Below are positions 35,996 to 45,662 of a DNA stretch of 64,000 bases, in pieces; the first letter of the stretch is position 1; each line of letters begins with the position of its first letter. The notes under the pieces were generated by a model. That model worked only from the letters and a program-made list of their open reading frames with translations. It did not search any database and had not been told where the DNA came from. The translations under genes were made by a program, and so were the position numbers. Source of the stretch: Paracoccus sp. (in: a-proteobacteria) (GTDB lineage: Bacteria > Pseudomonadota > Alphaproteobacteria > Rhodobacterales > Rhodobacteraceae); contig NZ_JAUNTO010000013.1 of the NCBI RefSeq assembly GCF_030538655.1, positions 27,336-91,335 of the forward strand, in the 5' to 3' direction.

Positions 35996-37294
35996 ATGTC
36001 GAACGCCCTAGATCCCCATGCCGCCATTGTCGCCACTGCCTCGGGTGTCAGCCCTGACGGTGTGATGCGCACGGCTGATGGCAAGCCGCTGCGGCGCGCC
36101 TTGATGCGGTCGCAGGCACGGGCGCGGCGGCGGGCGTTTTTGCTGGTCACGCCGTTGCTGCTGTTTGTGCTGCTGACCTTTGTGGTGCCCATCGGGCAGA
36201 TGCTGCAACGCTCGTTCTATAACGCTGAATTCGCCGACAATATGCCCCGCGTGACCGAGTGGTTCCACAATACGGCACCCGGCACGCCGCCCGATGATGC
36301 CGCCTGGACGGCGCTTGGCGAAGATATCAAAGAGGCTGCGGCGGCCCGCACCATTGCCCGCGCTGGCACGCGTCTGAATTATGACATGTCGGGGGCGCGG
36401 TCGCTGTTCACCTCGACCGGGCGGGCGGCCCGCAATATGGAGCCGCCCTATCAGGCCGCCCTGGCCGAGATCGACTCACGTTGGGAAAGCCCCTTGTTGT
36501 GGGCCAAGATGCGGCAGTCGGCGAATGCGCTGACCGGCGATTTCTATCTGGCCGCCGTCGACCGCACCCGCGACGAGACGGGCAATATCACCAGCGTTCC
36601 CCAACAGCAGCAGATCTATGTCAAGCTGTTCATCCGCACGCTGGTGCTGTCGGCGGTCATCACGCTGACCACCTTTGTTCTTGGCTTTCCGATTGCGCAT
36701 CTGCTGGCGACATTGCCGATGCGCAAATCAAACCTGCTGATGATCCTTGTGCTGCTGCCGTTCTGGACCTCGCTTCTTGTGCGGACGACAAGCTGGATCG
36801 TGCTGCTGCAACAACAGGGTGTCATCAACGATCTGCTGATCTTTTTCGGCATTATCGGCCAGCAAAGCCGGTTGCAGATGATCTATAACATGACCGGCAC
36901 GATCATTGCGATGACGCATATCCTGCTGCCCTTCATGGTGCTGCCGCTGTATTCGGTGATGCGGACGATCAACCCGTCCTATGTCCGCGCTGCCCGCAGT
37001 CTTGGCGCGACAAGCTGGACAGCCTTTCGCCGCGTCTATTTCCCGCAGACCCTGCCGGGGCTGGGGGCCGGGGCGCTGTTGGTGTTCATTCTGGCCGTTG
37101 GTTACTATATCACACCGGCACTGGTCGGCGGGGCCTCGGGGCAGCTGATTTCCAACATGATCGCCATGCACACCACGCAGACGCTGAACTGGTCGCTGGC
37201 GGCGGCGCTGTCCACCATTCTGTTGGTAATCGTGCTGCTGCTTTACTGGCTGTATGACCGCATGGTCGGCATCGACAATCTGAAACTGGGGTAA
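35996..37294 (+). CDS. ABC transporter permease (PotB type)
   Basis: This inner-membrane subunit has 432 residues. A hydrophilic N-terminus leads to TM1 at about 47-70, and then about 140 mostly hydrophilic residues precede the usual core of five helices. The cytoplasmic coupling loop has YVRAARSLGATSWTAFRRVYF, the EAA-type motif contacting the ATPase. The normal PotB length is near 280, so the long external insertion after TM1 is notable; it may interact with the binding proteins. Confidence 0.88.
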   Translation: MSNALDPHAAIVATASGVSPDGVMRTADGKPLRRALMRSQARARRRAFLLVTPLLLFVLLTFVVPIGQMLQRSFYNAEFADNMPRVTEWFHNTAPGTPPDDAAWTALGEDIKEAAAARTIARAGTRLNYDMSGARSLFTSTGRAARNMEPPYQAALAEIDSRWESPLLWAKMRQSANALTGDFYLAAVDRTRDETGNITSVPQQQQIYVKLFIRTLVLSAVITLTTFVLGFPIAHLLATLPMRKSNLLMILVLLPFWTSLLVRTTSWIVLLQQQGVINDLLIFFGIIGQQSRLQMIYNMTGTIIAMTHILLPFMVLPLYSVMRTINPSYVRAARSLGATSWTAFRRVYFPQTLPGLGAGALLVFILAVGYYITPALVGGASGQLISNMIAMHTTQTLNWSLAAALSTILLVIVLLLYWLYDRMVGIDNLKLG

Positions 37295-37299
37295 AGATC

Positions 37300-38259
37300 A
37301 TGGCGCTTCCTTCATATGCCTCTCCGCTGGAAAAATTGTGGCATGGCGCCTATCTGGTGATCTGCACGGCGATCTTTATCTTTCTGATCGCGCCGATTCT
37401 GGTGTTCATTCCGCTGTCGTTCAACGCGGAACCCTATTTCACCTTTACCGAAAAGATGCTGACGCTGGACCCGGAAGGTTACAGCACACGCTGGTATCAG
37501 ACACTGTTGACCTTCGGGATGCAGAACCCTGACGGCAACACCGGCTGGGCGTGGTGGCAGGATGCGTGGAACAATGCGCATTGGGTGAAGGCGGCCAAGA
37601 ACTCGATCATCATCGGGATCAGTGCGACGCTGGTGGCGACCTTTCTGGGGACGCTGGCCGCGCTTGGGCTGTCGCGGCCCGAAATGCCGTTCCGCCGGGC
37701 AATCATGGCGATGCTGATTTCACCGATGATCGTGCCGGTCATCATCTCGGCCTTGGGCATGTTCTTTTTCTATTCGAACCCCTGCGGTATTCTGGGGCTA
37801 AGCGGTTCTGACGGCGGCCCGGCCTGCGGGCGTTTGACCGGCAGCTATCTGGGGATCGTGCTGGCCCATGCGACGCTGGGGATTCCCTTTGTCATCATCA
37901 CCGTCACCGCCACGCTGGTCGGGTTCGACCAGTCGCTGAACCGGGCCGCTGCCTCGCTGGGGGCCAGCCCGCGCACGACGTTCTTCAAAATCACCCTGCC
38001 GCTGATTCTGCCGGGGGTGATTTCGGGCGCGCTGTTCGCCTTTGTCACAAGCTTTGACGAGGTGATCGTGGTGCTGCTGATCGCCGCGCCGGAACAGCAG
38101 ACCATCCCGCGCCAGATGTGGAACGGCATCCGCGAACAGATCAGTCCGGCGATTCTGGCCATCGCCACGCTGCTGGTGGTCTTTTCCATCGCGCTGTTGA
38201 CCACCGTCGAACTGCTGCGCCGCCGGTCGGAACGTATCCGCGGTGTCACCCCGTCATGA
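37300..38259 (+). CDS. ABC transporter permease (PotC type)
   Basis: The 319-residue partner permease has six membrane helices and the EAA loop LNRAAASLGASPRTTFFKIT. A soluble stretch of about 60 residues lies between TM1 and TM2. It starts 5 bases after the first permease, and its TGA overlaps the ATG of the hemerythrin-like gene. Confidence 0.9.
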   Translation: MALPSYASPLEKLWHGAYLVICTAIFIFLIAPILVFIPLSFNAEPYFTFTEKMLTLDPEGYSTRWYQTLLTFGMQNPDGNTGWAWWQDAWNNAHWVKAAKNSIIIGISATLVATFLGTLAALGLSRPEMPFRRAIMAMLISPMIVPVIISALGMFFFYSNPCGILGLSGSDGGPACGRLTGSYLGIVLAHATLGIPFVIITVTATLVGFDQSLNRAAASLGASPRTTFFKITLPLILPGVISGALFAFVTSFDEVIVVLLIAAPEQQTIPRQMWNGIREQISPAILAIATLLVVFSIALLTTVELLRRRSERIRGVTPS

Positions 38260-38816
38260 CCCCCGAACAGCTTGAGGATGACGCGGCCCGCCCCAAGGCC
38301 CCGCCGATCCCCGGCCTGACGCCGATGCAGGAATTGCACGGTAAGGGGCTGGCGCGCATCCATCGCATGTATCTGAAGGAACTGACGGCGGTGGCCCGGC
38401 TGATGGCGGATATTCGCGCCGGTCAGGCCAGCCCTCAGGCCCTGCCGTCCGCCATCGCCGGGATGACGCTGACGCAAAATCTGGCACTGTTCGGTTCGGT
38501 CTGTGGGCGGCAATGCGCCCTGCTGCAAAATCACCATGACATCGAAGAACACTGGATGTTTCCCGCCATCGCCGAACATGAGCAGGCAGGGCTGGGGGCG
38601 GTGCTGGAGCGGCTGAAGGCCGAACACAAGGTGATCCACAGCCTGATTGGTCAGTTGCGGCAGGTGGCCGAAGATCTGGCTCAGGCAGCCGATGACGCGG
38701 GCTTTGCCGCGTGCGCCACCGCGTTTGACCGGCTGGACCGCGCCATCCGTTCACATTTCGGATACGAGGAAACGCAGCTTGGTCCGGCCATGGGCTATCT
38801 GGGGATTCCGGTTTAG
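38256..38816 (+). CDS. Hemerythrin-like HHE-domain protein
   Basis: The 186-residue soluble protein has the helical HHE pattern for a di-iron or haem-like metal site: LHGKGLARIHR near residue 28, QNHHDIEEHWMFPAIAEH in the middle, LKAEHKVIHSLI, and SHFGYEETQLGPAM at the end. Such proteins bind oxygen, nitric oxide or iron. Its ATG overlaps the permease stop (ATGA), so it is translated with the transporter, although no transport role is known for this fold. Confidence 0.8.
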   Translation: MTPEQLEDDAARPKAPPIPGLTPMQELHGKGLARIHRMYLKELTAVARLMADIRAGQASPQALPSAIAGMTLTQNLALFGSVCGRQCALLQNHHDIEEHWMFPAIAEHEQAGLGAVLERLKAEHKVIHSLIGQLRQVAEDLAQAADDAGFAACATAFDRLDRAIRSHFGYEETQLGPAMGYLGIPV

Positions 38817-38848
38817 GGACGCAGGGCAGGGGGCTGGTGCAGCGCGTG

Positions 38849-39853
38849 TCAGCCGCCCGTATGGCTCATGTGACGGGACATCTGGCCGCTGACCGTCTGG
38901 CGGGAATAGTCGAAATCATGGCCCTTGGGCTTGCGCGCGATGGCGGCGCGGATGACGTCAGTCAGGGCGTCGTTATCGCCGCTGGCGCGCAGAGGGGCGC
39001 GCAGATCGGCACGGTCTTCCTGCCCCAGACACATGAACAATTCGCCGGTGCAGGTAACGCGCACACGATTGCAGCTTTCGCAGAAATTATGCGTCAGCGG
39101 CGTGATAAAGCCGATCTTCTGCCCGGTTTCCGCCAGCTTGACATAACGGGCAGGCCCGCCGGTGCGTTCGGCCAGATCGGTCAGGGTAAACCGTTGCGCC
39201 AGACGGGCGCGCAGGTCGATCAGGGGCCAGTATTGGTCCAGACGCACCTCGCCCTCCATCTCGCCCATGGGCATGACCTCGATGAAGGTCAGGTCAAAGC
39301 CCTGATCGCCGCACCAGCCGACCAGATCGAACAACTCGTCTTCGTTGAAGCCTTTCAGCGCGACGGTGTTGATCTTGATCCGTAATCCGGCGTCTTGTGC
39401 GGCGCGCAACCCGTCCAGCACCTGATTCAGCCGGCCCCAGCGGGTAATCTGTGCGAATTTGCCTTCGTCCAGCGTATCCAGCGATACATTCACCCGCCGC
39501 ACGCCGCAATCGACCAGATCGCGGGCAAAGCGACGCAGCTGGCTGCCGTTGGTGGTCAGGGTCAGTTCGTCCAGCCCGTTTCCCAGATGACGCGACATGG
39601 CGCGGAAAAACTCGATGATGCCGCGCCGGACCAGCGGTTCGCCGCCGGTGACGCGCAGTTTACGCACCCCAAGGCCGATAAAGGCGGAACAGAGCCGGTC
39701 CAGTTCCTCAAGCGTCAGCAGGTCGGCCTTGGGCAGAAACTGCATATGTTCGACCATGCAATAGGTGCAGCGAAAATCGCAGCGGTCTGTCACCGACACC
39801 CGCAAATAGGTGATGGGCCGGGCGAATGGGTCGATCAAGGGTGCGCAGGTCAT
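38849..39853 (-). CDS. moaA: GTP 3',8-cyclase (molybdenum cofactor synthesis)
   Basis: MoaA is a radical-SAM enzyme making cyclic pyranopterin precursor from GTP with MoaC. The 334-residue product has the SAM cluster cysteines 25, 29 and 32 (CDFRCTYC), the [10 protein letters not shown] motif, the C-terminal second cluster ([12 protein letters not shown] and FMCLG) and the terminal Gly-Gly typical of active MoaA. It converges with the hemerythrin gene and is divergent from the lipoprotein gene. moaC is not in the window. Confidence 0.96.
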   Translation of the reverse strand: MTCAPLIDPFARPITYLRVSVTDRCDFRCTYCMVEHMQFLPKADLLTLEELDRLCSAFIGLGVRKLRVTGGEPLVRRGIIEFFRAMSRHLGNGLDELTLTTNGSQLRRFARDLVDCGVRRVNVSLDTLDEGKFAQITRWGRLNQVLDGLRAAQDAGLRIKINTVALKGFNEDELFDLVGWCGDQGFDLTFIEVMPMGEMEGEVRLDQYWPLIDLRARLAQRFTLTDLAERTGGPARYVKLAETGQKIGFITPLTHNFCESCNRVRVTCTGELFMCLGQEDRADLRAPLRASGDNDALTDVIRAAIARKPKGHDFDYSRQTVSGQMSRHMSHTGG

Positions 39854-39969
39854 ACGCCTGATTTAAGGGCGTGACGACCGCAGCACAAGCACGACCCGAT
39901 CACACAGCCGTCGCTGGACCCACGGCACAACTGCCGCTAGCGTGGCGCAAAACAACCGAGGAAAGCCTG

Positions 39970-40512
39970 ATGACCGTCCTGAGTTTTGCCAAACGCCCGC
40001 TGGTGCTGATCCTGCTGATCCTGCCGGTTCTGGCACTGTCCGCCTGTGCAGCGGCAACCACGCAGGCCACGACCCAGCGGCCCGGCAGTGGCACCGCAGC
40101 CGCGCCCGAAACCCCGCAGGCCCCTGAGGTGGTGCAGGCCGCTGCCGCTGTGACCCGCGCCCCCGCGCCACGTCCTTCTGCCCGTGCGACAGCGGCGCAG
40201 CTGAACACCACCACCGCCGCACAGCGTGCGGCTGCTGCGGAAAGGCCTGCGGCCAGTGGGGAAACCCGTCTGGGCACCACGGTTGCTTCGCTGGGGGATG
40301 CGACGCAGCCGGGCTTTTGGATCAAGACGCCGCTGGTGAAAACGCAGGCCGTGGGCCGGATCGTCAACCCGGCGAACGGCAAATCGGCCAAGGTCGATCT
40401 GATACCGCTGAATGGTCCGGCCAGCGGCGGCAGTCAGGTTTCGCTGCCTGCGCTGCAACTGCTGGGGATTTCGCTGACCGACCTGCCGGTGATCGAGGTG
40501 TTCCGGTCATAA
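39970..40512 (+). CDS. Conserved lipoprotein of unknown function
   Basis: The 180-residue protein has a lipoprotein signal (VLALSAC, lipidated Cys26), then about 80 Ala/Pro/Thr-rich low-complexity residues. The C-terminal domain starts at about 95 with TRLGTTVASLGDATQPGFWI, has GRIVNPANGKSAKVDLIPL, and ends with SLPALQLLGISLTDLPVIEV. The last part resembles small double-psi-barrel-like domains of envelope lipoproteins, which is only a guess. The ATG at 39970 follows GAGGAAAGCC. Confidence 0.65.
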   Translation: MTVLSFAKRPLVLILLILPVLALSACAAATTQATTQRPGSGTAAAPETPQAPEVVQAAAAVTRAPAPRPSARATAAQLNTTTAAQRAAAAERPAASGETRLGTTVASLGDATQPGFWIKTPLVKTQAVGRIVNPANGKSAKVDLIPLNGPASGGSQVSLPALQLLGISLTDLPVIEVFRS

Positions 40513-40627
40513 ATCTGCCGGGGCGGCGCTGTCGCCGCCTCGTCTCCTTTTCGTGGCCGCAGCCTTTCGTGATTGATCCGCGCCGCCAGCCGCCCTATCG
40601 TCCGCGCAGTCACAAAAGGGGGCGGAC

Positions 40628-41503
40628 ATGGCGGTTCAATCGGTTGGCGTGATCGGTGCGGGGCAGATGGGCAACGGCATCGCCCATGTCTTTGCGCTGG
40701 CGGGATACGACGTGCTGATGACGGACATCAGCCGTGAGGCGCTGGACAAGGCGGTGGGGCTGATCGACAAGAACATGGAACGTCAGGTCAGCCGCGGCAA
40801 GATTTCGGCCGAGGACAAGGAAGCGGCGCTTGCGCGGCTGACAACCACGATGACGCTGACCGATCTGGGCCAGACCGATCTGGTGATTGAGGCCGCGACA
40901 GAACGCGAAACCGTCAAGCAGGCAATCTTCGAAGACCTGCTGCCGCATCTGAAGCCGAACACGATCCTGACCTCGAACACCTCGTCGATCTCGATCACGC
41001 GGCTGGCCAGCCGCACCGACCGGCCGGGCAAGTTCATGGGCTTTCACTTCATGAACCCGGTGCCGGTGATGCAGCTGGTCGAACTGATCCGGGGCATCGC
41101 CACGGATGAGGAAACCTATAAAACCCTGTTGGGTGTGGTTGAAAAGATCGGCAAGACCGCCGCCAGCGCCGAGGATTTCCCGGCCTTCATTGTCAACCGC
41201 ATCCTGATGCCGATGATAAACGAGGCCGTCTATACGCTGTATGAAGGCGTCGGGAACGTCCGCTCGATCGACGAATCGCTGAAACTGGGCGCCAATCACC
41301 CGATGGGACCGCTGGAACTGGCCGACTTTATCGGGCTGGATACCTGCCTTGCGATCATGAACGTGCTGCACGACGGGCTGGCCGATACGAAATACCGGCC
41401 CTGTCCGCTGCTGACGAAATACGTCGAGGCAGGTTGGCTTGGGCGCAAGACCGGGCGGGGCTTCTATGATTATTCTGGCGAAACTCCGGTGCCGACGCGC
41501 TGA
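40628..41503 (+). CDS. 3-hydroxybutyryl-CoA dehydrogenase
   Basis: This NAD-dependent 3-hydroxyacyl-CoA dehydrogenase interconverts 3-hydroxybutyryl-CoA and acetoacetyl-CoA. Its 291 residues contain the Rossmann motif GAGQMGNG (10-17), [28 protein letters not shown] with the catalytic histidine, and [20 protein letters not shown]. The genes normally beside it (etfBA in many relatives) are not present. The ribosome site is GGGGGCGG. Confidence 0.92.
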   Translation: MAVQSVGVIGAGQMGNGIAHVFALAGYDVLMTDISREALDKAVGLIDKNMERQVSRGKISAEDKEAALARLTTTMTLTDLGQTDLVIEAATERETVKQAIFEDLLPHLKPNTILTSNTSSISITRLASRTDRPGKFMGFHFMNPVPVMQLVELIRGIATDEETYKTLLGVVEKIGKTAASAEDFPAFIVNRILMPMINEAVYTLYEGVGNVRSIDESLKLGANHPMGPLELADFIGLDTCLAIMNVLHDGLADTKYRPCPLLTKYVEAGWLGRKTGRGFYDYSGETPVPTR

Positions 41504-41509
41504 TCCCCC

Positions 41510-41538
41510 TTGCGCATGCCGGGCATCCGCCGTAATCA
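41510..41538 (+). promoter_or_regulatory. Candidate tRNA-Trp promoter
   Basis: TTGCGC at 41510-41515 and TAATCA at 41533-41538 are 17 bases apart and just 14 bases before the tRNA. The -35 match is partial. Confidence 0.45.
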
Positions 41539-41551
41539 GATGACCGGCCTT

Positions 41552-41627
41552 AGGGGTTTAGCTCAGTTGGTAGAGCATCGGTCTCCAAAACCGAGGGTCG
41601 TGGGTTCGAGTCCCCCAACCCCTGCCA
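41552..41627 (+). tRNA. tRNA-Trp (anticodon CCA)
   Basis: AGGGGTT pairs with AACCCCT, the anticodon arm TCGGT-CTCCAAA-ACCGA shows CCA, a normal GGTTCGAGTCC T-arm is present and CCA is encoded at 41625-41627. In related genomes tRNA-Trp commonly precedes secE; here about 5 kb separates them. Confidence 0.97.
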
Positions 41628-41769
41628 GGCCGTTTCCGCGATTGTTATTCGCCACACCATGCGCGCCTTGGGCTGCCTGGTCCTTGGCATGCGGTAGTGG
41701 AAAACGGCACTGCGCTGCCAATGTGGGCTGCACGGCCCATGACCGCTGCTGCTTTGGGGGACGCAAAAG

Positions 41770-42308
41770 GGGCTTAGGCTGGTGTTCATAGGCCGTCTGG
41801 CAATCTGAAAGCTGTGGCCATCACACTGCGTATGCTTGCGCTGGCCCGCTATCGGGAGGGAGGCGGTGTGACCAGATATGCTGAGTAATGACGACGCACG
41901 CCCTTTGCCAGAGGCGCTGACTGATGATCTGGGGTTGCGTGACGCTGTGGCCGTTCAAGGCTTTCATCCGCAAATGTTTGCGCTGCCCTTGTTGGGCAAA
42001 GCGACGCGCTGATCCTGAATTCCTTGCGCAAATGTGGCGGTGCCGTCGTGCTGGAGGCGATGGCATGGGGCTGCCGGTGATTGCCAGCAACTGGGGTGGC
42101 CCGGCGGATTATCTGACCGCCGACACTGGTATCTGGTTGATTCAATGCCGCGCGACAGCTTTGCCCGGCGGTTGGCCGATGCCACGGTGGATCTGGCCAA
42201 CACCCCCGACAAGTGGCGACGCAGGGGCGGGCGGCGTGCGTTGTGTGACTGGAACCAAAAATTGACCGGATGATCGAGGTTTATGACCAGACGCCTGGCT
42301 GGCCGATG
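41770..42308 (+). pseudogene. Remnant of a family 4 glycosyltransferase with several frameshifts
   Basis: Recognisable pieces follow one another in different plus-strand frames: LVFIGRLAI with a stop, then KAVAITLRMLALARYREGG; PLPEALTDDLGLRDAVAVQG and FHPQMFALPLLG; QSDALILNSLRKCGGAVVLE then AMAWG; GLPVIASNWGGPADYLTADT; and YLVDSMPRDSFARRLADATV then DLANTPDKW. Together they follow the C-terminal nucleotide-sugar domain of GT4 enzymes in order. At least four frame changes and one stop make it non-functional. The N-terminal half is missing. Confidence 0.8.
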
Positions 42309-42316
42309 CCCGCCAA

Positions 42317-42742
42317 TCAGACTGCCGCGCCCAGATCGCGGGCGATTGCGGCAAGTTCCTCGGATGCGGGGCTGACCGGAACCGAATAACTGTCCGGCCC
42401 GTCGGCCAGATAAGCGGCGGAACTGACGTCATGGACATGGTGCATCGGCACGACATGGGCGTGGACATGCGGCACATGGATGCCGGTAAAGAACATTGCC
42501 ACCCGTTCGACGCCATACAGCTTTTTCTGCGCGCGGGCGATCTGCTGCGACAATGCCATTACTTCGGCGGCTAGGGGGGCGGGCATATCCTCGAACCAGA
42601 CGTGATGATCGCGCGGCACGACCAGCGTATGGCCGGGCCGGATCGGGTGCAGATCCAGAAAGGCGACGAGATTGTCGGTTTCGGCGACTTTATGGGCGGG
42701 CAGCGCGCCGGATGTAATGCGGCAGAACAGGCAGTCGGTCAT
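42317..42742 (-). CDS. HIT-family nucleotide hydrolase/transferase
   Basis: The 141-residue protein has the histidine triad HVHAHVVP (His92, 94, 96) and the opening DCLFCRITSG with a zinc-type cysteine pair, as in HinT-like proteins that cleave nucleoside phosphoramidates. It lies 49 bases downstream of epmA in the same direction, so the two may be co-transcribed. The true substrate is unknown. Confidence 0.88.
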   Translation of the reverse strand: MTDCLFCRITSGALPAHKVAETDNLVAFLDLHPIRPGHTLVVPRDHHVWFEDMPAPLAAEVMALSQQIARAQKKLYGVERVAMFFTGIHVPHVHAHVVPMHHVHDVSSAAYLADGPDSYSVPVSPASEELAAIARDLGAAV

Positions 42743-42791
42743 GGTTCCCCCCTTGTGCTGGCCGTGATGGTGGCGCGCGGAGCTGCGCGCG

Positions 42792-43829
42792 TCAACCGTG
42801 CGGCACCGGCGCCCAGATCACCGCGTCAATCTGCGGCGCGGCGGTAGCCAGCATCACCAGCCGGTCAAAACCCAAAGCGATGCCGCTGGCTGCTGGCATG
42901 ATCGTCAGAGCCGCCAGAAAATCGTGGTCCAGCGGATAGCGGTGGCCATAGATGCGCTGCTTTTCGTCCATCTCGGCGGTAAAGCGGCGCTGTTGTTCGG
43001 CGGAGTCGGTCAACTCGCCGAAACCGTTGGCCAGTTCGACGCCGCAGGCATACAGCTCGAACCGCTCGGCAAAGCGGGGATCGTCGGGGCAGGGGCGGGC
43101 CAGCGCGGCCTCGGCCACCGGGTAACGGTCCAGAACGGTGGCGCGACCCATGCCAAGACGCGGCTCGACCTTTTCCACCAGAACGCGGCTGAACATGTCG
43201 GCCCAAGTGTCGTCACCGGCATGGCGCAGCCCGGCGGCCCGCATCTGCCCCGCCATGGCGGTCAGGTCGGTCGTGCCGTCATCGCGCAACGTCGCGGCCA
43301 GATCGACATCGGCATAGCGGGCAAATGCATCGGCCACCGACAGCCGCTCCGGCGCGGCAAAGGGATCACAGACGGCATCGCGAAACCGCAGCGCCGTCGC
43401 ACCGGCCCCCTGCGCCGCCAACCGCAGCAGGGCTGCGCAATCCTCCATCAGCGCATCATAGGGCGCACCGGCGCGATACCACTCCAGCATGGTGAATTCG
43501 GAGCTGTGCAACGGCCCCCGCTCGCGGTTGCGCCATACATGGGCAAAGGCGGCGATCCGGGTCTCGCCCGCTGCCAGCAGCTTTTTCATTGCAAATTCAG
43601 GGCTGGTATGCAGATACATCCGCCGCGCCGTGCCGTCATTTCCCACCGCGTCGGTGGCAAAGGCGTGCAGATGCGCCTCGTTTCCCGGCGAGATGGCCAG
43701 TGCCGCCGGGTCCACCTCGGTAAAACCCTCATCGTCCAGCCAGCCGCGGATCATGCGTTGAATCCGGTTCCGCGCCAATAGGGCAGGGCGCCGCCCCTCG
43801 TGTCGTTCTGGCCGCCACCAATCGTTCAT
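42792..43829 (-). CDS. epmA: Elongation factor P--(R)-beta-lysine ligase (EpmA/GenX)
   Basis: EpmA resembles the catalytic domain of class II lysyl-tRNA synthetase without the anticodon domain and attaches beta-lysine to EF-P. The 345-residue product has RIQRMIRGWLDDEGFTEVDP, the motif 2 region FAHVWRNRERGPLHSSEFTM and the motif 3 region ASGIALGFDRLVML. It is divergent from efp with 97 bases between the starts, which supports the assignment. The Met at 43829 has GAGG six bases upstream. epmB is not in the window. Confidence 0.92.
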   Translation of the reverse strand: MNDWWRPERHEGRRPALLARNRIQRMIRGWLDDEGFTEVDPAALAISPGNEAHLHAFATDAVGNDGTARRMYLHTSPEFAMKKLLAAGETRIAAFAHVWRNRERGPLHSSEFTMLEWYRAGAPYDALMEDCAALLRLAAQGAGATALRFRDAVCDPFAAPERLSVADAFARYADVDLAATLRDDGTTDLTAMAGQMRAAGLRHAGDDTWADMFSRVLVEKVEPRLGMGRATVLDRYPVAEAALARPCPDDPRFAERFELYACGVELANGFGELTDSAEQQRRFTAEMDEKQRIYGHRYPLDHDFLAALTIMPAASGIALGFDRLVMLATAAPQIDAVIWAPVPHG

Positions 43830-43926
43830 GCGCATCCTCGGGGTCTGGTGAAATCCGTTCGTCCACGTTATGGCGTGGCATCCCGCGCCCTTAGGCGCGC
43901 CCCGATTTATGGTCAAGGAGCCATTC

Positions 43927-44493
43927 GTGAAGGTCATCGCCTCTAGCCTGCGCAAAGGTAATGTCGTCGAACTGGACGACAAGCTGTATGTCGTGCTTAC
44001 CGCCCAGAACTTCCATCCGGGCAAGGGCACGCCGGTCACTCAGGTCGATATGCGCCGCATTTCCGACGGCGTGAAGGTCAGCGAACGCTGGCGGACGACC
44101 GAACAGGTCGAACGTGCCCATGTGGACGAACGGTCGTATAATTTTCTGTATGAAGATGGCGAAGGCTATCACTTCATGGAGCCGGAAAGTTATGAGCAGG
44201 TCGTGGTGTCGCCCGATGTGATCGGCGATCAGGCCGTTTATCTGCAAGAAGGCGCAAGCTGTTTCCTGCAAGTTTATAACGGTGTGCCGATTTCCATTGA
44301 AATGCCCGCCAAGATCACCGTTGAAATCACCGAGACCGAGCCGGTGGTTAAAGGGCAAACCGCTTCGTCGTCGTATAAACCGGCGATTTGCGATAATGGT
44401 TTGCGGGTGATGGTGCCGCCGCATATCGGCGTGGGCACCCGAATCGTGATTAATACCGAGGATAATTCCTACGTCGAACGCGCGAAAGACTGA
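43927..44493 (+). CDS. efp: Elongation factor P
   Basis: EF-P relieves ribosome stalling at polyproline stretches. The start is the GTG at 43927 behind AAGGAG; a longer ATG-started frame exists but its extra residues do not belong to the family. The 188-residue protein has the modification loop FHPGKGTPV with Lys33, the expected target of EpmA, and ends in the typical [21 protein letters not shown] clean terminator follows. Confidence 0.96.
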   Translation: MKVIASSLRKGNVVELDDKLYVVLTAQNFHPGKGTPVTQVDMRRISDGVKVSERWRTTEQVERAHVDERSYNFLYEDGEGYHFMEPESYEQVVVSPDVIGDQAVYLQEGASCFLQVYNGVPISIEMPAKITVEITETEPVVKGQTASSSYKPAICDNGLRVMVPPHIGVGTRIVINTEDNSYVERAKD

Positions 44494-44513
44494 TCTTTTC
44501 GCGATTGGTTCAG

Positions 44514-44544
44514 AAAGGCCCCGTGTGAATGCGCGGGGCCTTTT
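44514..44544 (+). terminator. Terminator of efp
   Basis: AAAGGCCCCG-N10-CGGGGCCTTTT forms a 10-bp stem with T-tract. It may also stop the RTX transcript, which arrives from the other side. Confidence 0.88.
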
Positions 44545-44547
44545 GCG

Positions 44548-45537
44548 TCAGGTGAACAGGAAATCAGCAGCGGTCATGTCTGCGGCGCTGATGCCTTTGA
44601 CGATGACTGCGGTGCCGTTATTGATAAGGAATGCGCAGCCATCCTCGTAATCAGCCATCAGCATATTGTCGAAATCAAGTGCGCCGCCGGTATTTGTGAT
44701 GTGAATAACGTCCTCCCCTTGGGTAAAGTCGTTGATCGTATCAACGTCTTCATAACCCGGATCGGGTGAGGTGAAATAGGTGCTGTAATCGAACAGGAAG
44801 GTATCATTTCCCACACCGCCAGAGAGTGAGTCATATCCTTCGCCGCCGATCAGGGTGTCATTATCGGCCCCGCCCCGAAGCGTATCGTTTCCGATGCCGC
44901 CCTCAAGTGTATCGTTCCCGCTTTCGCCAAGCAGAAGATCGTCCCCCGCATTGCCGAAAATATGGTCATTCCCCGCGCCACCCGTGATTGTGTCGTTGAA
45001 GTGGACGACTTCCCATATGCCTGCGGGGTTTTTCTTGGAAATGACGTCAAAACCCTTGATGGTGTCATTCAGGTTGCTGCCCCAGATCTGACTCAGATCG
45101 CCGCCCTTTGCATCGTATTCTATAATGGACGAGACGTCGATCTTTCCGGCGCCCTGGATTATTAAGGATTTGTTTGAATCATTGTAAAGGATCTGTATTT
45201 TTGAAACTTCTCCCAGCTTGATGGCCAGAACTGATCCGGTTGTCGAGTTTGATTGTGCTATAATCTTGTTGTTGCCGCCCCCTCCATCAATTGTATCGCC
45301 GCCCTTGAAATAGAAATCAAGATCGTCGTTTACATAGATGATGTCATCTCCATCCCCGCCATAGATCATATCCACGCCTTTTCCGCCATGGATTTCGTCA
45401 TCCCCACTTCCGCCATAGATGGTATCCAGGCCATCCCCACCGTAAATGGTGTCGTTTCCGGCGCGGCCGTCTATAAAGTCGTGACTTCTGGTTCCATTAA
45501 GGACGTCATGTCCCGTCGTTCCGAAGATTGTAGCCAC
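44548..45537 (-). CDS. RTX calcium-binding repeat protein
   Basis: This 329-residue protein is built around two blocks of glycine-aspartate nonapeptides (for example AGNDTIYGG, GSGDDEIHGG, AGNDHIFGN, SGNDTLEGG, IGNDTLRGG). They are separated by about 100 residues without repeats, and a C-terminal domain ends ISAADMTAADFLFT. RTX proteins fold in external calcium after type I secretion with an uncleaved C-terminal signal. The start is most likely the GTG at 45537 behind GGAGGAACT; the upstream in-frame ATG has no ribosome site. No secretion genes are nearby. Base composition is clearly less GC-rich than the flanks. Confidence 0.85.
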   Translation of the reverse strand: MATIFGTTGHDVLNGTRSHDFIDGRAGNDTIYGGDGLDTIYGGSGDDEIHGGKGVDMIYGGDGDDIIYVNDDLDFYFKGGDTIDGGGGNNKIIAQSNSTTGSVLAIKLGEVSKIQILYNDSNKSLIIQGAGKIDVSSIIEYDAKGGDLSQIWGSNLNDTIKGFDVISKKNPAGIWEVVHFNDTITGGAGNDHIFGNAGDDLLLGESGNDTLEGGIGNDTLRGGADNDTLIGGEGYDSLSGGVGNDTFLFDYSTYFTSPDPGYEDVDTINDFTQGEDVIHITNTGGALDFDNMLMADYEDGCAFLINNGTAVIVKGISAADMTAADFLFT

Positions 45538-45662
45538 AGTTCCTCCGATGATTAAAAATTGAATCAAACACACCCTAAAGATGATTTGTGATTCGATTCG
45601 ATCTGCCATAGCGTGTGCTGTGATCGTTATCTGTTGCCTTTGTCTGCGTCAAGGAGGACACC

